A DNA stretch of 64,000 bases. Source: Prolixibacteraceae bacterium (GTDB lineage Bacteria > Bacteroidota > Bacteroidia > Bacteroidales > Prolixibacteraceae). Positions within the stretch are counted from its first letter, which is position 1, and each line of letters starts with the position of its first letter. The DNA lies in the NCBI GenBank assembly GCA_019163175.1, contig JAFLKN010000003.1:124001-188000 (forward strand), in the 5' to 3' direction. Position numbers and translations under genes: made by a program. The notes beneath the pieces are model-generated. The model had not been told where the DNA came from, ran no database searches, and saw only the letters and a list, made by a program, of their open reading frames with translations. Positions 27,324 to 35,245 of this stretch are shown here, one piece after another.

Positions 27324-28321
27324 TTTTTTTTGAAAACCGGAACAATATTCAGGTTCTTCGAAACATCAATTTTTATAGGGTTGGCTGAACCTACATGCAA
27401 CCATTTATCAAATTCATAATCTGTATCAGGCTTGGCCGTCAAAGTAACCTCAGTTCCTTCTGGATAATTGGTTTGCAAAGGACTGACCTCTACAGTTCCA
27501 CCATTTGCCTGTTCAATTGTCAATGAAAATGGTCCGGCAGATTCCTGCAACTGATACACACGCACGTAATCGATGTAGAACTTATGTGGAAGTTTAGTAT
27601 CATCGATTCCCTGTTGAGCTCCCCAGCTGCCGCCATAAGCCAGATTCAGAATGAAATAGAACATTTTATTAAAGGGCCAAACTTTATAATCGTCAGTGGT
27701 TTTGGTATAAGTGTGATATTTAACACCGTCGGCATACCATTCCAATTTATCAGGTGTCCAAACCAGTGAGAAAGTGATAAACTTGTTGTACGGCTGACTA
27801 ATTGCTGTTGTTGAACTCCCAGAGCTTTTGTGGCCAGTACCCGAATCTGATCCAAAATGAGCCGTAAAATACAAATTCGAAGGATTCATTCCCACGTATT
27901 CCATAATGTCAATCTCGCCACTTCTTGGCCATCCGCCATATTCGCTGTTGGTTGGCATCATCCAGATAGCTGGCCATGTGCCTTTACCAGTTGGAACTTT
28001 AGCACGGATTTCGAACTTGCCATATTGCCAGTCGCCCTTGTATTTCGAAATTAAACTTGCTGATGTATAACTTGCACCCTGATAAGCTTCCTTACGGGCT
28101 TCAATAATTAGCACCGTATCTTGAATCCTGGCATTTTCTGAACGCCTGTAGGTATAGTATTGTAATTCATCGTTTCGTACTTTGCCAATCTCGTAATCCC
28201 ATTTGGTATCGTCGGGCAGTCCGGGCGTGTTAAATTCATCACCCCAAACTTTTACATATTTCTGCGGATAGGCATAAAATGAAAAGCAAAGCGAAAAAAG
28301 AAGCAGAAGCAGATTTTTCAT
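27314..28321 (-). CDS. GH16 family endo-beta-glucanase-like enzyme (C-terminus cut by frameshift)
   Basis: Start 28321 gives a proper signal peptide (MKNLLLLLFSLCFSFYAYPQ); an ATG 90 bases upstream would bury it. The GH16 domain (residues about 22-260) has the catalytic motif E136-I-D138-I-M-E141 in SGEIDIMEY. GH16 enzymes cleave beta-1,3-, mixed-linkage or related glucans and galactans; WQYGKFEIRAKVPTGKGTWP fits the laminarinase-like branch. A short beta module after the barrel (GGTVEVSPLQTNYPEGTEVT) resembles InlB-type repeat domains. The frame stops at FKKKMN at base 27314, just after an A10 run. With one extra A, translation would continue into the binding and T9SS domains at 26586-27323, so the true product is probably about 580 residues. 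Without it, the enzyme is made without its secretion signal. Confidence 0.88.
   Translation of the reverse strand: MKNLLLLLFSLCFSFYAYPQKYVKVWGDEFNTPGLPDDTKWDYEIGKVRNDELQYYTYRRSENARIQDTVLIIEARKEAYQGASYTSASLISKYKGDWQYGKFEIRAKVPTGKGTWPAIWMMPTNSEYGGWPRSGEIDIMEYVGMNPSNLYFTAHFGSDSGTGHKSSGSSTTAISQPYNKFITFSLVWTPDKLEWYADGVKYHTYTKTTDDYKVWPFNKMFYFILNLAYGGSWGAQQGIDDTKLPHKFYIDYVRVYQLQESAGPFSLTIEQANGGTVEVSPLQTNYPEGTEVTLTAKPDTDYEFDKWLHVGSANPIKIDVSKNLNIVPVFKKKMN
27322..27331 (-). repeat. A10 homopolymer at GH16 frameshift
   Basis: Ten T on the plus strand (ten A on the coding strand) follow the codon for Phe in the GH16 gene. One additional A, or two fewer, restores the reading frame to the binding and T9SS domains. 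Such runs are prone to sequencing error, replication slippage and transcriptional slippage. Confidence 0.9.
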
Positions 28322-28423
28322 GGAGTAAGTTGTATGTTGGTTAGGTGGTGTAAATTTAGAAAGAAAAGCTTTCATCACAACCAAACTAGCATAAAAGTCG
28401 GTGTATTTCAATGAAGTTTCTGC

Positions 28424-28454
28424 TTTGCCTTTTCGCTTGTAATATGTATGTTTG
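28424..28454 (+). promoter_or_regulatory. Bacteroidota-type promoter of the GntR regulator gene
   Basis: TTTG at 28424-28427, 19 bases, then TATGTTTG at 28447-28454 matches the TTTG-N19-TAnnTTTG consensus. It lies 36 bases before the chosen start and overlaps the operator. Confidence 0.75.
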
Positions 28455-28468
28455 CATACCAGAACAGA
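28454..28468 (+). promoter_or_regulatory. Putative GntR-family operator, copy 1
   Basis: GCATACCAGAACAGA, identical to the copy at 29551-29565. It begins at the last base of the -7 promoter element. A binding protein here would block transcription of its own regulator gene, which suggests autoregulation. Confidence 0.7.
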
Positions 28469-28489
28469 CCACTTTTAAAATTGTACGGC

Positions 28490-29488
28490 ATGGAAAGTAA
28501 GTTTCATTTTGCAGTTAATCCTCAATCCAATTTATTGAAGTTTCAACAACTGATCGACTCTGTGAACGAAGCTATTAGCCGTAACTTACTACAGGTTGGC
28601 GATATTTTACCATCCGTAAATCAGATTTGTAAAGAAAGTTCACTCTCGCGCGACACGGTTTTCAAAGCTTATGCCGAGCTTAAAAATCGTGGGGTAATTG
28701 AATCGGTTCCCAACCGTGGCTATTTTGTGGCCAAAGCGGTGACCAAGGTGTTCCTATTTCTGGATACCTTCAAAGCTTATAAAGAAGTTTTGTATGGCTC
28801 CTTTCTGGATAATCTTCCCGAAACCATTGCCATCGACCTGCATTTTCACCACTACAACATCGACGATTTCGAGAAGATCATTAAGGAAAGCCTGGGGAAA
28901 TACACCAAGTATATCATCATGAATTTCAATCATGAACGAGTTCCTGAAATTACCAGTCAAATCCCGGCAAGTAAGTTATTGGTGATCGATTGGAATGTAA
29001 ACGCACAGGAAGGAACCTCCTCCATTCATCAGGATTTTGGCCAGGCTTTGTACGATTCTTTGGAGAGTGGCCTCGAGCTTATCCGCAAATACAACAAGTT
29101 TATTTACCTGTACCCATCCTTTACCTACCATCCAAAAATTTCTGTCACTTATTTCGAAAAATTTTGCACTGATCATCAAATTAGTTTTAAAACCTTGTAT
29201 GATTTTAAGAAACTCGACCTTCAGAAAGGGGAGCTTTATTTATTGGTGAGCGACCGCACTTTGGCCAAATTTTTAGATCAGTGCGAACAGAAAAATCTTA
29301 TTCCCGGGCAGGATGTAGGAGTTATTTCGTACAATGAAACTCCGATGAAAAAGTATGTAAAAGAAGGTATTACCGTTATCTCAACCGACTTTGAACTGAT
29401 GGGCAAAAAGATAGCTGAATTTGTTGTTACAGGTGAAAAAACCAACGTGGTTATCCCCAGCAAACTGACGGTCAGAAAATCTCTTTAA
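28490..29488 (+). CDS. GntR-type regulator with LacI-like sensing domain, probably xylose-responsive
   Basis: Start 28490 is preferred over 28448 because the latter lies inside the promoter and would add 14 residues before the winged helix. The first 70 residues form a GntR winged helix (LQVGDILPSVNQICKESSLS, then RDTVFKAYAELKNRGVIESV), and the rest is a periplasmic-binding-protein-like effector domain (VGVISYNETPMKKYVKEGIT and VISTDFELMGKKIAEFVV). This domain architecture is typical of Bacteroidota pentose regulators such as AraR/XylR-type proteins. The same 15-bp operator occurs at its own promoter and at that of the xylulokinase gene just downstream, so it probably represses the xyl genes until xylose binds (inference). 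Confidence 0.85.
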   Translation: MESKFHFAVNPQSNLLKFQQLIDSVNEAISRNLLQVGDILPSVNQICKESSLSRDTVFKAYAELKNRGVIESVPNRGYFVAKAVTKVFLFLDTFKAYKEVLYGSFLDNLPETIAIDLHFHHYNIDDFEKIIKESLGKYTKYIIMNFNHERVPEITSQIPASKLLVIDWNVNAQEGTSSIHQDFGQALYDSLESGLELIRKYNKFIYLYPSFTYHPKISVTYFEKFCTDHQISFKTLYDFKKLDLQKGELYLLVSDRTLAKFLDQCEQKNLIPGQDVGVISYNETPMKKYVKEGITVISTDFELMGKKIAEFVVTGEKTNVVIPSKLTVRKSL

Positions 29489-29515
29489 TTCATGTTTTAA
29501 AACAGTATAGCTTAT

Positions 29516-29546
29516 TTTGAGAATGGCTTTGCATGACCTAGTTTTG
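29516..29546 (+). promoter_or_regulatory. Bacteroidota-type promoter of the xylose genes
   Basis: TTTG at 29516-29519, 19 bases, TAGTTTTG at 29539-29546, followed after four bases by the operator. The exact N19 spacing equals that of the regulator promoter. Confidence 0.75.
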
Positions 29547-29550
29547 TTGA

Positions 29551-29565
29551 GCATACCAGAACAGA
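29551..29565 (+). promoter_or_regulatory. Putative GntR-family operator, copy 2
   Basis: GCATACCAGAACAGA, identical over 15 bases to 28454-28468. It lies at the expected transcription start, 41 bases before the xylulokinase start, so a bound regulator would block initiation. Confidence 0.7.
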
Positions 29566-29605
29566 ACGGCTACACTAATTTTATAAATATAAAATACTGA
29601 AATAT

Positions 29606-31090
29606 ATGTACTTATTAGGATTTGACATAGGCAGCTCATCGGTTAAAGCATCTTTAATTGATGGCCAATCAGGCGATTGCCTGGCATCAGCTTTTTACCC
29701 TAAACAGGAAATGAAAATCACAGCCGTTCAGGCAGGATGGGCCGAACAGGAACCCGAACAATGGTGGGCAAACCTGAAACTGGCTTTGGCCGATGTGTTG
29801 GCACAATCGAAAGTTGATCCGAAATCAATCGATTCGATCGGTATTTCCTACCAGATGCACGGGTTGGTGGTGGTCGACAAAAACCAGCAGGTTTTGCGTC
29901 CATCCATCATCTGGTGCGATAGCCGCGCGGCTGAATTCGGCAACAAGGCTTTTGCCGAAATCGGCGAAGAAAAATGTCTGGCCAATTTATTGAATTCACC
30001 GGGCAATTTCACCGCTTCGAAGTTGAAATGGGTAAAAGACAACGAGCCTGCACTATACGCCAAAATCGACAAAATTATGTTGCCTGGCGATTACATTGCC
30101 ATGAAACTTTCAGGTGAAATTAAAACGACTGCAAGTGGTTTATCAGAAGGAATTCTTTGGAATTTCAAGGAAAATGCGGTAGCCGATTTGTTGATCGATT
30201 ATTACGGATTTGAAAAATCATTCATTCCTGAAATCGTTCCAACATTCTCGGTTCAGGGCGTGGTGAATGCCAAAGCCGCTGCCGAATTGGGCTTGGCTGA
30301 AGGCATTAAAATCAGCTATCGTGCAGGCGATCAACCGAACAATGCACTATCATTGAACGTGTTGAATCCGGGAGAAATTGCCACAACAGCCGGAACTTCA
30401 GGAGTTGTTTACGGCGTGAGCGGTGAGGTGAAATACGATCCATATTCTCGCGTTAATACTTTTGCACACGTAAACCATACTTCCGAAGCCAACCGTTTGG
30501 GCGTTTTGCTTTGCATCAACGGAACCGGAATTCTGAATTCGTGGCTGAATAAAAACGTCGGGAACAAAGCTTTCTCGTACGAAGAAATGAACCAGAAAGC
30601 TTCGGAAGTTGCCATTGGTTCTGAAGGTTTGAGCATTCTGCCTTTTGGAAACGGTGCCGAACGAGTTCTCCGGAATAAAAATGTTGGCGCACAAATTTCA
30701 GGATTGGGATTTAATACCCACACTGATGCGCATTTGTTCCGTGCGGCCCAGGAAGGAATTGTGTTCTCGTTCAAATACGGCATGGAAATCATGGAAGAAA
30801 TTGGCATCAAAGCGCAGGTCATCCGTGCCGGAAAAGCCAACATGTTCCTCAGTCCGATCTTCCGTGAAACACTGGCCGGAGTTTCAGGAGCAACTATCGA
30901 ATTGTACAATACCGACGGATCTGTTGGTGCTGCACGTGGAGCCGGAATTGGTTCAGGATATTATGCATCGGCCAAAGAAGCTTTTGCCAGCCTGAAAAAG
31001 CTGGATACCATTTCGCCGGATTTGAGCAAGAAAGCCGAATACGAAGCCGCTTACCAAAACTGGAAAAAACAATTGGAGAAGGCATTGTAG
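29606..31090 (+). CDS. xylB: Xylulokinase
   Basis: This 494-residue FGGY-family carbohydrate kinase has the N-terminal phosphate motif FDIGSSSVKASL, the substrate segment SYQMHGLVVVDKNQQVLRP followed by IIWCDSRA, and the GDQPNNALSLNVLNPGEI and TTAGTSGVV motifs of the second domain. In xylulokinase, the MHGL region and the aspartate in GDQ contact xylulose. It phosphorylates D-xylulose to xylulose 5-phosphate, feeding the pentose phosphate pathway. It is first in the xylB-xylA-transporter order, with an operator and promoter 41-90 bases upstream and a stem-loop before xylA. The length is usual. The genomic context supports xylulose rather than another ketose. Confidence 0.94.
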   Translation: MYLLGFDIGSSSVKASLIDGQSGDCLASAFYPKQEMKITAVQAGWAEQEPEQWWANLKLALADVLAQSKVDPKSIDSIGISYQMHGLVVVDKNQQVLRPSIIWCDSRAAEFGNKAFAEIGEEKCLANLLNSPGNFTASKLKWVKDNEPALYAKIDKIMLPGDYIAMKLSGEIKTTASGLSEGILWNFKENAVADLLIDYYGFEKSFIPEIVPTFSVQGVVNAKAAAELGLAEGIKISYRAGDQPNNALSLNVLNPGEIATTAGTSGVVYGVSGEVKYDPYSRVNTFAHVNHTSEANRLGVLLCINGTGILNSWLNKNVGNKAFSYEEMNQKASEVAIGSEGLSILPFGNGAERVLRNKNVGAQISGLGFNTHTDAHLFRAAQEGIVFSFKYGMEIMEEIGIKAQVIRAGKANMFLSPIFRETLAGVSGATIELYNTDGSVGAARGAGIGSGYYASAKEAFASLKKLDTISPDLSKKAEYEAAYQNWKKQLEKAL

Positions 31091-31158
31091 AAATAAGAAA
31101 AGAGAAATGAGGAAAAGAAATCCAGGATTTCGGAAGTCTCATTTTCCAATTTCTTATT
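31091..31158 (+). terminator. Imperfect stem-loop between xylB and xylA
   Basis: Arms 31091-31111 (AAATAAGAA.AGA.AATGAG) and 31138-31158 (CTCATT..CCAA.TTCTTATT) pair imperfectly, followed by CCTTTTTCC. An inner perfect element GAAATCC-a-GGATTTC is nested inside. It may be a partial terminator or RNA-processing site, letting xylA be expressed separately. Confidence 0.5.
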
Positions 31159-31231
31159 CCTTTTTCCTAATATATTATTTGAAAATTAATTATTAACAAC
31201 TCCTTTTTCGGAAGGACTAATACAAAACACA

Positions 31232-32557
31232 ATGACAGCTTTTAAAGGAAACAAAGAGTATTTCCCAGGTATTGATCAGATTAAATACGAGGGACCACAA
31301 TCAAAAAATCCGTTGGCATTCAAATACTATGATGCCAATCAGGTAGTTTTAGGCAAAACCATGAAAGAATATCTTCGTTTTGCAGTTGCCTACTGGCATA
31401 CATTCTGCGGCGACGGTGGCGATCCATTCGGCCCTGGAACACAGATCTTCCCATGGGTTGGCGCTGCTGACGAAATGACTGCAGCCAAAGAAAAAATGGA
31501 TGCTGCTTTCGAATTTATCAGCAAAATTGGCGCTCCTTTTTATTGCTTCCACGATACCGATGTTGTTGGTGGTGGTTCGGTTTTCGAAATTGAAAAGAAA
31601 CTGGCTAACATGATCGACTTCGCTAAAGAACGTCAGGCTGCCACTGGCATCAAATTGCTTTGGGGAACTGCCAATGTATTCAGCGATCCACGTTATATGA
31701 ATGGCGCTTCAACCAATCCTGATTTCAATGTATTGGCCAATGCTGCTGTTCAGGTTAAAAATGCTATGGAAGCTACTATAGCTTTGGGTGGAACCAACTA
31801 TGTATTCTGGGGCGGACGCGAAGGCTACATGAGTCTGCACAACACCGATACCAAACGCGAATTGGATCACATGGGTAAATTCCTTGCCGCAGCCCGCGAT
31901 CACGCACGTGGTTTGGGATTCAAAGGAACCTTCCTGATTGAGCCAAAACCAATGGAACCAATGAAACATCAATACGATTTCGATACTCAGACTGTTATTG
32001 GCTTCCTGAAAGCTCATGGTTTGGAAAACGATTTCAAAATGAATATTGAAGTAAACCACGCAACTTTGGCTGGTCATACTTTTGCTCATGAACTGCGTGT
32101 TGCCCGCGACCAGGGCTTCTTTGGATCAATCGATGCCAATAAAGGTGACTACCAGAACGGATGGGATACTGACGAATTCCCAACCAACATTTATGAAATT
32201 ACCGAAGCAATGATGGAAATTATTCAGGCTGGCGGATTTACCACTGGAGGTATCAATTTCGATGCGAAGACCCGTCGTAATTCTACTGATCTGGAAGATA
32301 TCTTCATCGCTCACGTTTCGGGTATGGACGTATTTGCACGTTCACTTGTAATTGCTGACAAATTGCTGAAAGATTCAGACTACCTGAAACTGAAAGCTAA
32401 CCGTTATGCATCTTATGACTCAGGTAAAGGCAAAGAATACGAAGCAGGTAAATTAAACCTGGTTGATCTTTACAACGTAGCCAAAGAAGTTGGCGAACCA
32501 AAACAAATCAGTGGCAAACAGGAAATGCTGGAACAGTTGATTAACTGCTACATTTAG
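31232..32557 (+). CDS. xylA: D-xylose isomerase
   Basis: This 441-residue protein matches class II xylose isomerases along its length. Active-site motifs: H107 and D110 in YCFHDTDV, the [14 protein letters not shown] loop, [25 protein letters not shown] with metal-binding glutamate, [16 protein letters not shown] and GSIDANKGD. It interconverts D-xylose and D-xylulose using two divalent metals. It is preceded by 141 bp carrying a stem-loop, and followed by a terminator-like hairpin before the symporter. The codon use seems strongly biased and the sequence well conserved, as expected for a highly expressed enzyme. Together with xylB this makes the two-step bacterial xylose pathway. Confidence 0.98.
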   Translation: MTAFKGNKEYFPGIDQIKYEGPQSKNPLAFKYYDANQVVLGKTMKEYLRFAVAYWHTFCGDGGDPFGPGTQIFPWVGAADEMTAAKEKMDAAFEFISKIGAPFYCFHDTDVVGGGSVFEIEKKLANMIDFAKERQAATGIKLLWGTANVFSDPRYMNGASTNPDFNVLANAAVQVKNAMEATIALGGTNYVFWGGREGYMSLHNTDTKRELDHMGKFLAAARDHARGLGFKGTFLIEPKPMEPMKHQYDFDTQTVIGFLKAHGLENDFKMNIEVNHATLAGHTFAHELRVARDQGFFGSIDANKGDYQNGWDTDEFPTNIYEITEAMMEIIQAGGFTTGGINFDAKTRRNSTDLEDIFIAHVSGMDVFARSLVIADKLLKDSDYLKLKANRYASYDSGKGKEYEAGKLNLVDLYNVAKEVGEPKQISGKQEMLEQLINCYI

Positions 32558-32581
32558 TCCAATAAAACGGATTCACAAGAT

Positions 32582-32618
32582 AACCGGAATGGGAAGAACC
32601 CCCATTCCGGTTTGTTTT
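32582..32618 (+). terminator. Intrinsic terminator-like hairpin after xylA
   Basis: AACCGGAATGGG (32582-32593) and CCCATTCCGGTT (32601-32612) pair perfectly over 12 bp with a 7-base loop, followed by TTTGTTTT. It falls inside the xylose cluster, so the symporter may depend on read-through or its own promoter. Confidence 0.85.
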
Positions 32619-32646
32619 ATTTCCAATAAAAACTAACAATTTATTT

Positions 32647-34323
32647 ATGGCTTATATTGATACATCATCAAAATCAACTACAAGTTCCTACCAATCCGGC
32701 AATCCGATGTACATCGTATTGCTCACTTTGGTAGCTACTTTGGGCGGTTTATTGTTTGGTTACGACACCGCGGTAGTCAACGGAGCTGAAAAATCGCTGG
32801 TCGAATTCTACATTGCAAAAATTACTGATCCTGCTCAGTTCGATTACGCTGTAAAAATAATTACCCAATACAAAATCATGATGGCGCTGGTTCTCGTTTT
32901 GGTATTTAGTATCATTTCCGGCCAAATCGTAAAACTTTTAGGTAAAAAGAAAGGCCTTATTTCAGGAGCAGTTATCCTTGGAATTTTGGTTATCTGGATT
33001 ATCAGTTTTATTTCAAAGGCTATACCTACCGATCCTGAAGCGCTCAAAGGCTCAGTTGATACCATAAAAGGTTTTGTAATTGCAAGTGCCTTAATTGGTT
33101 GCGTGATTGGCGGTTCGATTGCCGGATTTATTTCAAGAGCGCTTGGTCGTAAGAATGGTCTTTTTATTGCTGCCGTTGCTTTCTTCATATCGGCTATTGG
33201 AGCCTGGAAGCCCGAAGCATTTAATTTTTTTGGCACTCTGGATGTTTATTCCTTCGTGATCTATCGTATTATTGGCGGCATTGGTGTTGGTTTGGCTTCA
33301 ATGATTTCACCCATGTACATTGCTGAAATTGCACCCGCAAAAATCCGTGGAAAATTGGTATCATTCAACCAGTTTGCCATTATATTCGGTATGTTAGTTA
33401 TCTATTTTGTCAACTATTTTATTGCCAAACAAGGCGACGAACAATGGTTGATTACAGATGGTTGGCGTTTAATGTTCCTTTCAGGAGCTATTCCTGCCGG
33501 TATATTTATTCTTCTTCTCTTTTTTGTTCCTGAAACACCACGCTTCCTTGTGCTGAACGGACAGGAAGACAAAGCCCTGAAGGTTCTGAATAAAATTGCC
33601 GGAGAAAAACAGGCCAATGTTATTCTGGAAGAAATAAAAGGCACATTACATGAGGCAAATGCGCCGTGGATGTCTTATGGATTCCTCGTCATTTTTGTCG
33701 GAATTATGCTTTCGGTGTTCCAGCAATTTGTTGGCATCAATGTGGTCCTTTATTACGCCGGAAATATCTTCCGCAATATGGGTGCCTCAACCGATAGCTC
33801 GCTGCTACAAACCATTATTGTAGGGGCAGTAAACTTAGCCTTCACGGTTGTAGCCATTATGACGGTTGACAAATATGGCCGTAAACCACTGATGATTATC
33901 GGATCAATCGGTATGGCCATCAGTATGATTTTGTTAGGTTTTACTTTCTTCCTGGGTCAAACCGGCGGCATGTTAACACCTTTACAAGGCTATGCTGCAC
34001 TGGCTTTTATGCTTGTTTATACTGCTGCATTTGCAATGAGTTGGGGTCCGGTTTGCTGGGTTCTGCTGGCTGAAATTTTCCCGAATTCGATTCGCGCAGC
34101 TTTATCAATTGCTGTTGCGGCCCAATGGATTGCCAACTGGATTGTTTCTCTAACATTCCCGATGATGAACGACAATGTTTGGTTAACCGAAAAATTTAAT
34201 CATGGTTTTTCGTACTGGATTTACGGTATCATGGGTATACTTTCTGCCATATTTGTTTGGAAAATGGTTCCTGAAACCAAAGGAAAAACCCTGGAATCAA
34301 TGGAAAAACTCTGGAAGAAATAG
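32647..34323 (+). CDS. Sugar-porter MFS transporter, probably xylose:H+ symporter
   Basis: This 558-residue protein has 12 predicted membrane helices and the sugar-porter signatures: TLGGLLFGYDTAVVNGAEKS in helix 1, RIIGGIGVGLASMISPMYIA with the following EIAPAKIRGKLVSFNQ, QQFVGINVVLYYAG around helix 7, and the terminal PETKGKTLE. It is close in architecture to XylE-like symporters and contains a longer segment between helices 2 and 4 than Escherichia coli XylE (491 residues). Adjacent xylA and xylB suggest D-xylose as substrate. It lies 89 bp after xylA, past a hairpin, and ends before a strong terminator. Confidence 0.9.
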   Translation: MAYIDTSSKSTTSSYQSGNPMYIVLLTLVATLGGLLFGYDTAVVNGAEKSLVEFYIAKITDPAQFDYAVKIITQYKIMMALVLVLVFSIISGQIVKLLGKKKGLISGAVILGILVIWIISFISKAIPTDPEALKGSVDTIKGFVIASALIGCVIGGSIAGFISRALGRKNGLFIAAVAFFISAIGAWKPEAFNFFGTLDVYSFVIYRIIGGIGVGLASMISPMYIAEIAPAKIRGKLVSFNQFAIIFGMLVIYFVNYFIAKQGDEQWLITDGWRLMFLSGAIPAGIFILLLFFVPETPRFLVLNGQEDKALKVLNKIAGEKQANVILEEIKGTLHEANAPWMSYGFLVIFVGIMLSVFQQFVGINVVLYYAGNIFRNMGASTDSSLLQTIIVGAVNLAFTVVAIMTVDKYGRKPLMIIGSIGMAISMILLGFTFFLGQTGGMLTPLQGYAALAFMLVYTAAFAMSWGPVCWVLLAEIFPNSIRAALSIAVAAQWIANWIVSLTFPMMNDNVWLTEKFNHGFSYWIYGIMGILSAIFVWKMVPETKGKTLESMEKLWKK

Positions 34324-34346
34324 ACCTTTCGCATAGGTTTTAATTT

Positions 34347-34379
34347 AGCCGTTCCTCCTTCGGGAGGGCGGCTTTTTTA
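34347..34379 (+). terminator. Intrinsic terminator of the xylose cluster
   Basis: AGCCG..CTCC and GGAG..CGGCT pair around a TTCG tetraloop (34347-34372), followed by a T-run to 34379. The UUCG-type loop with a GC-rich stem is strong. Confidence 0.92.
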
Positions 34380-34427
34380 TTTTCTAATCTGCATTTTTGA
34401 GGTACTTTTACAGAAATATTTTTACGA

Positions 34428-35120
34428 ATGAGCCGTCTATTTATTCTTCTGGTTTTTACCATTCTGATTTGCTTTTCTCTGCAAGCACAAACACAGCTGA
34501 GTGCTGTTGATGTGTCAAAAATCAAACAAAAGAGCATCCGTGATTTTCTGAAAAAGCAGATTGAAGGCGGGATTATTTACTTCGAAGACTTTCAACCTTC
34601 AGTGAATACGCAGACAGATTCTGCCAGCTTCGGTTTTAATGAACATGTATTCAATATCAAACAGCCCCGATCTGAAGCATGGAATGCATATTTATCAGCC
34701 CATCCGGCAAAAATTTGGCAAGGTAGAATCGTTTCTTGCGGACTTATTTATTCACCTCGAAAGAAACAAGTTATTTTTCCCGAAGACACTTATACGGGTC
34801 TGGAAGTCGGGCAAATTTTCTTCGTCGAAATGCGGCTTATCTTCAGGCTGGCAAAATTTCCGGTCTGTTTTATAGTCACTGGGATCGATGACAGGAAGCA
34901 AACTATTTCGTTCAGCTATGTGGCATCCGGATCATCAAAAGGCGCCCAAACGATCCGACTAATCGGCAATGGAAAAGGTGAAACTAAAATTATACATTCG
35001 AGCATTCATCAAACCCAAAATGCACTTCGCGACAAAACCCTATACCCCATTTATCACCGCAAAGCCATCGGAGAAGTTCACAGAAACATCAAAAAGCAAT
35101 TCTCCTCAAATCAGATTTGA
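34428..35120 (+). CDS. Conserved-looking secreted protein of unknown function
   Basis: This 230-residue protein has a signal peptide (SRLFILLVFTILICFSLQAQ) and no lipobox, so it should be periplasmic. The mature part is mixed alpha/beta with no motif I recognise: segments such as YLSAHPAKIWQGRIVSCG, VIFPEDTYTGLEVGQIFF and KQTISFSYVASGSSKG suggest alternating beta-strands, and a ligand-binding SRPBCC-like fold is conceivable. The basic tail ends with HRNIKKQFSSNQ. It stands between the xylose cluster terminator and the sensor kinase (125 bp downstream). No operon evidence links it to either. Confidence 0.65.
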   Translation: MSRLFILLVFTILICFSLQAQTQLSAVDVSKIKQKSIRDFLKKQIEGGIIYFEDFQPSVNTQTDSASFGFNEHVFNIKQPRSEAWNAYLSAHPAKIWQGRIVSCGLIYSPRKKQVIFPEDTYTGLEVGQIFFVEMRLIFRLAKFPVCFIVTGIDDRKQTISFSYVASGSSKGAQTIRLIGNGKGETKIIHSSIHQTQNALRDKTLYPIYHRKAIGEVHRNIKKQFSSNQI

Positions 35121-35245
35121 AATCTGTTAATTTTTGCATTTCTTTAGTAGTGTAATTTTCTTAGGAAATAACGGAGCTCCAAGTGATTTTTCTAACCGAT
35201 TTCACTTGATTGCAGGATGCCTGATTTTTTATTATTTAACCTTTT

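Noticed and set aside
28448-28489. An earlier start for the GntR regulator gene
   Set aside because: That ATG lies inside the promoter -7 element and operator; the start at 28490 fits the family length and the promoter.
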